In this document: positions 1 through 5,985 of the stretch, one piece after another
How positions within the stretch are numbered: position 1 is the stretch's first letter
How the letters are laid out: the number at the start of each line of letters is the position of its first letter
NCBI GenBank assembly: GCA_002471015.1
Contig: DKPB01000069.1
Span: 1-12,939 of the forward strand
Reading direction: 5' to 3'
DNA: 12,939 bases
DNA from: Stenotrophomonas sp. UBA7346
GTDB lineage: Bacteria > Pseudomonadota > Gammaproteobacteria > Xanthomonadales > Xanthomonadaceae
Notes under the pieces: model-generated
What the model was told of the DNA's origin: nothing
Databases searched by the model: none
The model's input: the letters and a program-made list of their open reading frames with translations, nothing else
Made by a program: the position numbers and the translations under genes

Positions 1-390
1 GGTGGTGGTGGTCTTGCCGTGCGTACCGGCCACGGCGATGCCGCGGCGGAAGCGCATCAGCTCGGCCAGCATCGCCGCGCGCGGCATGATCGGAATGCGC
101 TGGCTGCGTGCTTCCATCAGTTCCGGGTTGTCTTCGCGGATGGCGCTGGAGACCACCACGCAGTCGGTGCCCAGCACGTTGGCGGCCGAGTGGCCACGCA
201 TGATGCGTGCACCCAGGCCAGCCAGGCGGCGGGTGGCCGCGTTGTCGGCGTTGTCCGAACCGGAGACTTCATAGCCCAGCGTCAGCATCACTTCGGCGAT
301 GCCGCTCATGCCGGTACCGCCGATGCCGACGAAATGCACGCGCGGGAACGCGCGCACCAGGTCGTTGGTGTCGTGCAGGCGGCGGATCAT
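1..390 (-). CDS. murC: UDP-N-acetylmuramate--L-alanine ligase MurC, N-terminal part (runs off the window)
   Basis: MurC is the cytoplasmic ATP-dependent ligase that adds L-alanine to UDP-MurNAc, the first amino acid of the peptidoglycan stem. Reading the minus strand from the ATG at 388-390 gives 130 codons beginning MIRRLHDTNDLVRAFPRVHF. Residues about 20-35 hold the Rossmann-like VGIGGTGMSGIAE nucleotide motif. The last residues in the window are the Mur-ligase P-loop AGTHGKTTTT, where ATP phosphates bind. The central and C-terminal domains lie beyond position 1. The gene starts 40 bases after the murG stop, as expected for the dcw cell-wall cluster. A GAGG lies about 7 bases before the ATG. 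There is no upstream ATG or GTG in frame close by, so this start is the best one. Identification is secure. Confidence 0.96.
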   Translation of the reverse strand, partial: MIRRLHDTNDLVRAFPRVHFVGIGGTGMSGIAEVMLTLGYEVSGSDNADNAATRRLAGLGARIMRGHSAANVLGTDCVVVSSAIREDNPELMEARSQRIPIMPRAAMLAELMRFRRGIAVAGTHGKTTTT

Positions 391-430
391 GCGCGGCCTC
401 GCGCGTGGCAGGCGCAGTAGCGGGCCTTCT

Positions 431-967
431 TCATACAGCTTCCTCGAGAATGATATCGGCGATGCGCTCGGCGGCATCGACCTTGGCCAGGGCACGCGCG
501 GCTTGCGCCATCTGCATGCGGCGGGCGGGATTTTCGGACAGTTCGCGCAGCAGTGCGGCAATGCCGTCGGCCAGCGTTCCATCCTGCTTCAGCAACACGG
601 CCGCATCGCGCTCGACCAGATACTCCGCATTGCGGGTCTGGTGATCGTCGACGGCGGCGGGGAACGGCACCAGCACGCTGCCCACGCCCGCCGCACACAG
701 CTCGGCCAGGGTGGACGCGCCGGCACGGCACACCACCAGGTCGGCCCAGGCGAAGGCATCGGCCATGTCGGCGATGAACGGAGTGATCTCAGCCTGCACG
801 CCGGCCTCGGCATAGGCCTGCACGGCTTCGCCATGCAGCTTCTCGCCGCTCTGGTGGCGCACCTGAACCTGCACGTTGCCGGCCAGCCCGGCAATCGCCT
901 GCGGCACGCCGGTGTTGAGCGCGCGTGCACCCTGGCTGCCGCCCACCACCAGCAGGCTGGTGCGTCG
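431..967 (-). pseudogene. murG: MurG, C-terminal half only (5' half replaced by antisense exbB)
   Basis: MurG is the membrane-associated glycosyltransferase that moves GlcNAc from UDP-GlcNAc onto lipid I to make lipid II. About 178 C-terminal residues are present of a usual length near 350-360. They carry the glycine loop LLVVGGSQGARALN and the donor-binding stretch ADLVVCRAGASTLAEL followed by VPFPAAVDDHQTRNAEYL, all typical of the UDP-GlcNAc-binding C domain. The acceptor-binding N domain is missing. Upstream of about 967 the same reading frame stays open to 1372, but that part is only the antisense of exbB and has no MurG character. MurG is essential, so a real truncation would need an intact copy elsewhere. 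A misassembled join is the simpler explanation. The stop at 431-433 is followed by murC, the normal dcw order. Confidence 0.9.
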
Positions 968-1345
968 GAAACCCTGAGCCGTTCGGAATTCGTTGACCGC
1001 GCCCTGCGTCAGGCCGTGACCCGCGAATCCAACAAGCTGCAGGGCGGCATGATCCTGCTGGCCACTGTCGGTGCAACCGCTCCGTTCGTGGGTCTGCTGG
1101 GTACCGTGTGGGGCATCTACGGCGCGCTGATCAAGATCGGTGCAACCGGTTCGGCCTCGATCGACGCCGTTGCTGGCCCGGTGGGTGAAGCACTGATCAT
1201 GACCGCCATCGGTCTGTTCGTGGCTATCCCGGCCGTGTTCGCCTTCAACTTCTTCAGCAAGATCAACAGCGCGACTGTCAGCAAGTTCGACACCTTCGCT
1301 CACGATCTGCACGACTTCTTCGCCACCGGTTCGCGCGTTCGCTAA
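962..1345 (+). pseudogene. exbB: ExbB, C-terminal half only (TonB-system proton channel subunit)
   Basis: ExbB forms the pentameric inner-membrane channel that, with ExbD, uses the proton gradient to drive TonB. About 127 C-terminal residues are present, from SETLSRSEFVDRAL to FFATGSRVR, of a usual length near 250. The conserved block KLQGGMILLATVGATAPFVG and the following GTVWGIYGAL cover transmembrane helix 2. PVGEALIMTAIGLFVAIPAVFAFN-type sequence covers helix 3, with the conserved small and Thr residues of the channel. The N-terminal periplasmic tail and helix 1 are absent, and the sequence to the left is antisense murG. exbD1 follows after 47 bases. In Xanthomonas the order is tonB-exbB-exbD1-exbD2; tonB is not present here. 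The open frame that runs upstream to 299 through murG is not a credible fusion protein. Confidence 0.9.
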
Positions 1346-1392
1346 TCCGGCACGTCGAGTAAGTCTTCGCAACGATATAGACGGAGCCCGTT

Positions 1393-1821
1393 ATGGCTTT
1401 CAGTAGTGGTAACAGCAGCGGCCCGATGGCCGACATCAACGTCACTCCCCTCGTGGACGTGATGTTGGTGCTGCTGATCATCTTCATCATCACGGCTCCC
1501 CTGATGTCCCACAAGGTCAAGGTGGAGTTGCCCGAAGCCAACCTGATCCAGAACCCGGAAGATGCGCCCGATCGCAAAAATCCGATTACGGTGGCGGTCA
1601 AGGAAGACGGCAAGCTCTACTGGAACGACGAAGAGGTCTCCAAGGAGACCTTGGAGTCGCGTTTCGCGACTGCTGCCCAGCAGACGCCGCAGCCGCCGCT
1701 GAACCTGCGTGGTGACAAGACCACCAAGATGAAGGTGATCAACGAAGTCACCAAGATCGCGCAGGGCCAGGGCATGCTGGACGTCGGTTTCGTTGCCACC
1801 AAAGACAAGCAGGGGCAATAA
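1393..1821 (+). CDS. exbD1: ExbD1, biopolymer transport protein (TonB motor stator)
   Basis: ExbD is a single-span inner-membrane protein with a periplasmic domain. It works with ExbB to couple proton flow to TonB, and so to uptake of iron-siderophore complexes and other ligands. The 142-residue protein has a short cytoplasmic tail, the signature ADINVTPLVDVMLVLLIIFI at residues 13-32 and a periplasmic C domain. Asp22 in VDVM is the equivalent of the proton-carrying Asp25 of E. coli ExbD. A GGAG lies 7 bases before the ATG. The gene ends 3 bases before exbD2, so the two are co-transcribed and probably coupled. The first 36 codons are almost a DNA copy of those of exbD2. Confidence 0.95.
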   Translation: MAFSSGNSSGPMADINVTPLVDVMLVLLIIFIITAPLMSHKVKVELPEANLIQNPEDAPDRKNPITVAVKEDGKLYWNDEEVSKETLESRFATAAQQTPQPPLNLRGDKTTKMKVINEVTKIAQGQGMLDVGFVATKDKQGQ

Positions 1822-1824
1822 GAC

Positions 1825-2235
1825 ATGGCATTCAGTAGTGGTGGAAACAGGGGCCCAATGGCCGACATCAACGTCACGCCCCTCGTGGACGTGATGCTGG
1901 TGCTGCTGATCATCTTCATCGTTACCGCGCCGATCATGACGTACCCGATCGCCGTGGATCTGCCGCAGCGGGTCATCAACCCGCCGCCGCAGCTGCGCGA
2001 GCCGCCGCCGCCGATCGACCTGCGGGTTGATTCAAGCAACCAGGTTTTCTGGAACAACAGTCCAGTCAACGTGCGCGACCTGCAGCAGAAGATGGAAGAA
2101 GAAGTACAGAAGGATCCGACCAACCAGCCGGAACTTCGCATCGAAGCAAGCCCGGATTCGGAGTACGACGTCATGGCCAAGATCCTGGCCCAGGCGAAGA
2201 ACGCTCAGATGAAGAAGATTGGCTTCGTGCAGTAA
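1825..2235 (+). CDS. exbD2: ExbD2, second ExbD paralogue
   Basis: This is a 136-residue ExbD family protein with the same N-terminal signature as exbD1, ADINVTPLVDVMLVLLIIFI at residues 13-32, and the same key Asp22. Unlike ExbD1, the periplasmic linker is rich in proline (NPPPQLREPPPPID, about residues 52-65). The C domain EASPDSEYDVMAKILAQAK is the usual ExbD/TolR fold segment. The gene starts 3 bases after the exbD1 stop, with an AGGGG inside the end of exbD1 as ribosome site. It is the last gene of the unit and is followed by a strong terminator at 2270-2302. In Xanthomonas campestris a second exbD gene is known to have a role separate from iron uptake. Whether this also holds here cannot be read from the sequence. 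Confidence 0.94.
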   Translation: MAFSSGGNRGPMADINVTPLVDVMLVLLIIFIVTAPIMTYPIAVDLPQRVINPPPQLREPPPPIDLRVDSSNQVFWNNSPVNVRDLQQKMEEEVQKDPTNQPELRIEASPDSEYDVMAKILAQAKNAQMKKIGFVQ

Positions 2236-2269
2236 GCAATACTGCAAGACCAAGTCATGACGCGACTGG

Positions 2270-2302
2270 AAAACGCCCCCGCATGCCGGGGGCGTTTTTT
2301 TT
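2270..2302 (+). terminator. Rho-independent terminator after exbD2
   Basis: An 11-bp perfect stem (AAAACGCCCCC at 2270-2280 with GGGGGCGTTTT at 2288-2298) encloses a 7-base loop, GCATGCC, and is followed by a T run to 2302. It lies 34 bases after the exbD2 stop. The A run on the left would let it also stop weak transcription from the other strand. Confidence 0.93.
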
Positions 2303-2721
2303 GCCTGCGGATGGTTGGTCCCTCCCCTTCCCACGGTTGCAGCAATGCTGCACCGATGCGGTGCGGACCAGTCTGTCCAACCAGGTAGGCGTGGACTGCT
2401 CTTCCGGAGGCGCGGGGTAAGTTCCCAAAGGCCTTGGGGCAAACGTCGGCGTATATCAGAAGACTTGCTCTGCCGGCCTGGAAAGCAATTTATCCACAGG
2501 CAGAAGCCATCCGCAGGGCCGCATTCCGGGTGTGTGGACGAGTCAAGTTGATTCAGCGACCCAAGCGCGGATGGTTCTTTGCAGGAGCGAGGTGAACCAC
2601 CAAACGAAGTTGGCAGCAGCAAGGTTGCTGTCGCCCTATCCCGCTACCCTGCTGCAACTGGCTCCGGGCGACTTATCCACAAGTGGCGGATGCATGTTCT
2701 CTCTGCGGACGCCCCGAGCAA

Positions 2722-2737
2722 TGTTTCACGTAACGCC
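2722..2737 (+). promoter_or_regulatory. Degenerate parS-like site
   Basis: TGTTTCACGT at 2722-2731 matches the first 10 bases of the bacterial parS palindrome (TGTTTCACGTGAAACA), but the right half (AACGCC) is largely lost, giving 12 of 16 matches. parS sites recruit ParB near the origin, so the position inside the DnaA-box cluster is suggestive. The broken palindrome makes function doubtful. Confidence 0.25.
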
Positions 2738-3127
2738 TGGCCCAGGTGGGTCTGCCTGCCTGTGGATAAAGCAGCAGATCCGAGCCTACATCTACAGGAG
2801 CCAGCCCCAACCTAGAACACGTGCTTGGGGCTGCACGCGTGGTCGGCTGTGCCAGAGCGCGCTTGAAGGGCGCGTTGCAGAACGTTACCCGCAGCAATGG
2901 CCCTCTGCTGTAGACAACGCATCTGGTCAGTCCGAGAAACCGCGGTTTTCGGCACGATCCTGGTGCAGGGAAGATCAATCCAATCAATGGGCTGGGCAGT
3001 TCTGTGGATAACTCAAGGGCTGTGGATAAAGGAGCTGGGACGGGAGGCCGGGGGAGGTTCCGATCTGCCTTGATCCGGGCAGTGGCAACCGGGGCGGAGG
3101 CTTTTGCCCCAACCTTGTTGAAAATGT

Positions 3128-3149
3128 TATCCACAAGAGCCTGTGGATA
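3128..3149 (-). terminator. Hairpin made by two facing DnaA boxes, possible pdxJ terminator
   Basis: TATCCACA at 3128-3135 and TGTGGATA at 3142-3149 form an 8-bp perfect stem with a 6-base loop, 12 bases past the pdxJ stop on the minus strand. On that strand it is followed by ACATTTTC, a short T run. It could end pdxJ transcription and also bind DnaA. The stem is AT-rich and weak, so it is not a strong terminator. Confidence 0.4.
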
Positions 3150-3161
3150 TGCCTGTGGCTT

Positions 3162-3929
3162 TCAGGTGTCGAGCACGCCAGCTTGGGCAATGGCGCCCAG
3201 ATAGGCTGCCACGGTGGCTTCCAGGCCGTCGTACAAGGCTTCGCTGATCAGTGCATGGCCGATGGACACCTCCAGCACTGCGGGGACCTCGGACAGGAAC
3301 CGGGCCAGATTGGCCTGTGACAGGTCGTGCCCGGCATTGACCCCCAGCCCGGCTGCCTGGGCCCGGCGTGCGGCATCGGCAAACTGTGCGAGCGACTGTG
3401 TCGCATCCCCCTGCAGGAAGGCCTCGGCATAAGGGCCTGTGTACAACTCGACGCGATCCGCACCCAGCACGGCGGCCTGGCCGATCTGCGGATTGTCTGC
3501 ATCCACGAACAGGCTGACCCGGCAGCCCATCGCCTTCAATTCGGCGATCAAGGGGCGCAGGCGCTCTGCATCACGGCCGAAATCGAAGCCGTGGTCGGAG
3601 GTGAGCTGGCCATCGCTGTCCGGTACCAAGGTCACCTGCGCGGGGCGGGTCTGCTCGCATAGCGGCAGCAGGCCCGGGTAGCCTTCACGTGGAGGTGCAA
3701 ACGGGTTGCCCTCGATGTTGAACTCCACCCCATGCTGACGGGTGAGCTCGGACAAGGCGTACACGTCCTGCGCGCGGACATGGCGCTGGTCAGGGCGCGG
3801 ATGCACGGTGATCCCATGCGCACCTGCGCGCAGGCAGGTCATGGCGGCGCGCACCACATCCGGGTCATTGCCGCCACGGGAGTTGCGCAGCACGGCGATC
3901 TTGTTGACGTTGACGCTGAGCGCGGTCAT
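3162..3929 (-). CDS. pdxJ: Pyridoxine 5'-phosphate synthase PdxJ
   Basis: PdxJ condenses 3-amino-2-oxopropyl phosphate with 1-deoxyxylulose 5-phosphate to form pyridoxine 5'-phosphate, the last ring-forming step of DXP-dependent vitamin B6 synthesis in the cytoplasm. The 255-residue protein has the expected TIM-barrel order: LSVNVNKIAVLRNSRGG at the N-terminus, GITVHPRPDQRH with the catalytic His, EFNIEGNP with the catalytic Glu, TLVPDSDGQLTSDHGFD, VELYTGPYAE, LGVNAGHDLS with the second catalytic His, and EVSIGHALISEALYDGLEATV. The motif set (NKIA in place of DHIA, HPRPD in place of HLRED) resembles the PdxJ form common in Bacteroidetes rather than that of enteric bacteria. The start overlaps the stop of the upstream small membrane gene as ATGA, which fixes the start and suggests coupling. 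Confidence 0.95.
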   Translation of the reverse strand: MTALSVNVNKIAVLRNSRGGNDPDVVRAAMTCLRAGAHGITVHPRPDQRHVRAQDVYALSELTRQHGVEFNIEGNPFAPPREGYPGLLPLCEQTRPAQVTLVPDSDGQLTSDHGFDFGRDAERLRPLIAELKAMGCRVSLFVDADNPQIGQAAVLGADRVELYTGPYAEAFLQGDATQSLAQFADAARRAQAAGLGVNAGHDLSQANLARFLSEVPAVLEVSIGHALISEALYDGLEATVAAYLGAIAQAGVLDT

Positions 3930-4267
3930 GGCTGCGAAGGATCCCGATCAAACGGCGCAGAGGCTGTGAGGGTTGCCGCTGTCGGTGCCGCGGGCGGCAC
4001 ACCGACATTGCCGCCCGCACTGGCATCGCTGCCGGTGGCCGTTGCCTGCTGCGCCCGGAACTGCTCACGCAGCGCCTGCAGTTCAGCCGGGTGCAGCGGC
4101 CGTGGGGCCTCGCTGACGCTGCCAATGCGGGCAGCGTACAGGCCTTTGACCCACAGCAGCAGGAACACCAGCGCCGCCAGCGCCGAGAGCACCAACAGCA
4201 CCATATGCGTTGTCGTAAGCGTTACCAGGAAGGCGCCCAGCGCCAGCACCAGAAACAACCAGTACAT
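3926..4267 (-). CDS. Small two-helix membrane protein of unknown function
   Basis: This 113-residue protein is not assigned to a known function. Residues about 2-19 (YWLFLVLALGAFLVTLTT) and 22-41 (MVLLVLSALAALVFLLLWVK) are two hydrophobic helices separated by a very short turn. The remainder is a soluble tail with a charged stretch (ELQALREQFRAQQ) and an Ala/Pro/Thr-rich low-complexity end. The ATG is preceded by GGAG at 7 bases. Its stop overlaps the pdxJ start by 4 bases, so the two are probably translated together. No link to vitamin B6 synthesis is evident from the sequence. The shape would suit a small inner-membrane hairpin protein with a cytoplasmic tail. Confidence 0.8.
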   Translation of the reverse strand: MYWLFLVLALGAFLVTLTTTHMVLLVLSALAALVFLLLWVKGLYAARIGSVSEAPRPLHPAELQALREQFRAQQATATGSDASAGGNVGVPPAAPTAATLTASAPFDRDPSQP

Positions 4268-4380
4268 GTTGATCTCCGCATCCAGGGCAGCAGTGTAACG
4301 GTGGCTGACACTCTGCTTCCATGTGTGCAGGCCGGGCGATGGGCTGTACCCGATCCGTGGCCTCCAGCGGCGGATGGACG

Positions 4381-4407
4381 GTAGCCCGCCAACAGCGGCC
4401 GCGCTAC
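4381..4407 (-). repeat. GTAG-flanked hairpin over the cls stop codon
   Basis: On the minus strand the sequence starts GTAGC at 4407 and ends GCTAC at 4381. An inner CCGC/GCGG stem and a small bulge lie between these arms. The TAG stop of the cardiolipin synthase gene is part of this GTAG. It may be a decayed SMAG/REP-like element or simply a weak 3' hairpin of the gene. It does not match the other SMAG copies closely. Confidence 0.3.
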
Positions 4408-5864
4408 AACAGCGGCGAGGCCAGGCGCGCGAACGCCTCGGGCAGGCGCTTGCGCCATAGCGAGCGGTCGCGGACGGGCTGGACCTCTTCGGCGCTGTCG
4501 AATTCCGCCTGCAGGATGGCTTCCAGTTCGCGGGTGAGCCTGCGGTCGGTATACATCATCGACAGCTCGAAATTGAGCCGGAAGCTGCGGTGGTCGAAGT
4601 TGGCGGTGCCGACGATGCAGGTGTCGTCATCGGCAATGAAGGCCTTGCTGTGCAGCATGCGTGGGCCGTATTCGAAGATGCGCACACCGGCCTCCAGCAG
4701 TTCGTCGAAATACGAACGCGCGGCCAGGGTGACGAAGATCGAATCGCTGCGCTTGGGCACCAGCAGGCGGGTATCCAGGCCGGCCAGCGCGGCCGAGGTC
4801 AGGGCCATGCGTGCGGCCTCGCCGGGGACGAAGTACGGGGTTACCAACCAGACCCGCTGCCGCGCTTCCTGGATGGCGGCCACGTGCAGGCGGTGGATAG
4901 GCTCCCACGCCGAATCCGGCCCGGACACCACCACCTGTGCGTCGATCTTGCCCTGCTCGCGCGCCGGCACGGTGGGCGGAAACAGGTCGCCACGCTGGAA
5001 GTGCTCCTGGCCTTGGCCGGTGGCATAGATCCAGTCCTCCAGGAACACCAGCTGCAGGCTGTGCACAACATGGCCGCGGATGCGCATGTGCAGGTCGCGG
5101 TAGGCGCTGGGGTTGCGGCTGTCGTCCTCCTCATCGGTGACGTTGATGCCGCCGGTGAAGGCCACCTCGCCGTCCACCACCACCAGCTTGCGGTGGGTGC
5201 GCATGTTCAGCCACGGCCGCTTCAGCGGCTTGAGCAGCTGCCGCGGATGGAACCAGGCCACTTCCGCACCGGTGTCCAGCAGCGGCTGCAGGAAGCGCTT
5301 GCGGATCTTCGACGAACCCACCGCATCCAGCAGCAGCCGCACCTTGATGCCGGCGCGCGAGCGTTCGACCAGGGCATCGCGCATGGCGGTGCCGGCATGG
5401 TCCGGTTCGAAGATGTAGTACTCCAGGTTGACGTGGCGTTGCGCCTGGCCGATGGCGGCGATGATGGCGGCGTAGGTCGCCGCACCGTCCACCAGCCAGT
5501 CGACGTCGGTGGCACTGCTGGGCGACAGGCCGGTGGTGGCCTGCCCTACCCGTGCCAGTTCTGTGCATTGGATGTCGGGCGGGCAGACGGCGTCATAGGT
5601 GCCCATACCCTCGCGCGACCGGCCGCGGCGCAGGCGCTGGCGCACGATCTTCTGCGGGCCGAACAGATAGAACACGAACAGGCCGATATAAGGCAGCGCC
5701 GCCAGCGACAGGATCCAGCTCAGCGTGGCCACCGGTTCGCGCTTCTGCAGCACGATGTAGCAGGCCAATACCACCAGGTAAGTGACGTAGGCGGCGGCCA
5801 GGATCTGGGCGGCGTGGGGGATGCTGGACAGACTTGTCCACAGCTCGTGGAGGGTTTCGCGCAT
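4404..5864 (-). CDS. cls: Cardiolipin synthase (phospholipase D type)
   Basis: This inner-membrane enzyme makes cardiolipin by moving a phosphatidyl group between two phosphatidylglycerol molecules. The 486-residue length is the usual one for ClsA-type proteins. Two N-terminal hydrophobic helices (about 19-39 and 47-68) are followed by two phospholipase D domains. The first HKD motif is HRKLVVVDGEVAFTGG (His224, Lys226, Asp231). The second is HSKAFIADDDTCIVGTANFD (His405, Lys407, Asp412). EYYIFEPD at 148-155 and VTPYFVPGEA at 341-350 are also typical. No ribosome site precedes the ATG at 5862-5864; a -10-like TAGAAT lies 6 bases upstream of it. The gene is divergent from marR across 121 bases. 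I choose the ClsA type over other PLD proteins because of the two membrane helices and the length. Confidence 0.94.
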   Translation of the reverse strand: MRETLHELWTSLSSIPHAAQILAAAYVTYLVVLACYIVLQKREPVATLSWILSLAALPYIGLFVFYLFGPQKIVRQRLRRGRSREGMGTYDAVCPPDIQCTELARVGQATTGLSPSSATDVDWLVDGAATYAAIIAAIGQAQRHVNLEYYIFEPDHAGTAMRDALVERSRAGIKVRLLLDAVGSSKIRKRFLQPLLDTGAEVAWFHPRQLLKPLKRPWLNMRTHRKLVVVDGEVAFTGGINVTDEEDDSRNPSAYRDLHMRIRGHVVHSLQLVFLEDWIYATGQGQEHFQRGDLFPPTVPAREQGKIDAQVVVSGPDSAWEPIHRLHVAAIQEARQRVWLVTPYFVPGEAARMALTSAALAGLDTRLLVPKRSDSIFVTLAARSYFDELLEAGVRIFEYGPRMLHSKAFIADDDTCIVGTANFDHRSFRLNFELSMMYTDRRLTRELEAILQAEFDSAEEVQPVRDRSLWRKRLPEAFARLASPLL

Positions 5865-5950
5865 GCTGGGATTCTAGCCGTGGCCGGTGACGGCTGGAGC
5901 CATCGTGCCTCTGCAGAAGCCGTGACGTGGCGCAAGCAGGCGATTGTGCG

Positions 5951-5979
5951 TTGCATCAATTAATACATAAGTGTAATAT
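5951..5979 (+). promoter_or_regulatory. Promoter of the marR-efflux operon, predicted to give a leaderless mRNA
   Basis: A -35 element TTGCAT (5951-5956) and a -10 element TAATAT (5974-5979) are separated by 17 bases. The A of the marR ATG is the seventh base after the -10, which is where transcription would normally begin. There is no Shine-Dalgarno sequence before this ATG (the gap reads ACCGGG). The simplest reading is a leaderless transcript. Confidence 0.6.
5962..5977. promoter_or_regulatory. Operator-like inverted repeat upstream of marR
   Basis: AATACA (5962-5967) and TGTAAT (5972-5977) are inverted arms matching at 5 of 6 positions around a 4-base spacer, TAAG. The repeat lies in the AT-rich patch that covers the spacer and the start of the -10 element. 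This is the expected location for a MarR dimer that blocks its own promoter. The site is short and the binding is inferred only. Confidence 0.5.
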
Positions 5980-5985
5980 ACCGGG

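Larger units (their letters stand above)
2490..3150. other. Cluster of DnaA boxes in a gene-free region
   Basis: Six perfect TTATCCACA boxes lie in 646 bases. The plus-strand copies are at 2490-2498, 2673-2681 and 3127-3135; the minus-strand copies are at 2761-2769, 3003-3011 and 3021-3029. A seventh with one mismatch (ATATCCACA) is at 3142-3150, minus strand. Two weaker versions are at 2533-2541 and 2909-2917. The pair at 3003 and 3021 repeats in the same direction 18 bases apart. The pair at 3127 and 3142 faces head to head. TTATCCACA is the high-affinity site for the initiator protein DnaA. The rest of the window holds only two perfect copies, both inside genes. The region from 2303 to 3161 has no convincing gene. 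Possible roles are part of the chromosomal origin, a DnaA-titrating site like E. coli datA, or a DnaA-controlled promoter. Confidence 0.82.

Noticed and set aside
299..1372. Long open frames crossing the murG/exbB junction on both strands, which could look like novel fusion proteins
   Set aside because: Each is half real protein and half antisense of the other gene, with no ATG or ribosome signal suited to a fusion.
2303..3161. Open frames of 60-190 codons in the gene-free region
   Set aside because: They have no recognisable motif, their composition is irregular (many Arg, Ser, Cys and Trp residues), they overlap each other on both strands and they lack ribosome sites. The DnaA boxes explain the region better.
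3681..3696. Second parS-like core TTCACGTGGA inside pdxJ
   Set aside because: Only the 10-base core matches (10 of 16 overall) and it lies in coding sequence.
5834..5842. One-mismatch DnaA box TTGTCCACA in the cls gene
   Set aside because: It is isolated, within coding sequence, and expected by chance.
4590..5963. 457-codon plus-strand open frame opposite cls
   Set aside because: It is the shadow of a high-GC gene; the minus strand carries both HKD motifs, and the plus frame is rich in His, Gln, Gly and Ala with no domain.
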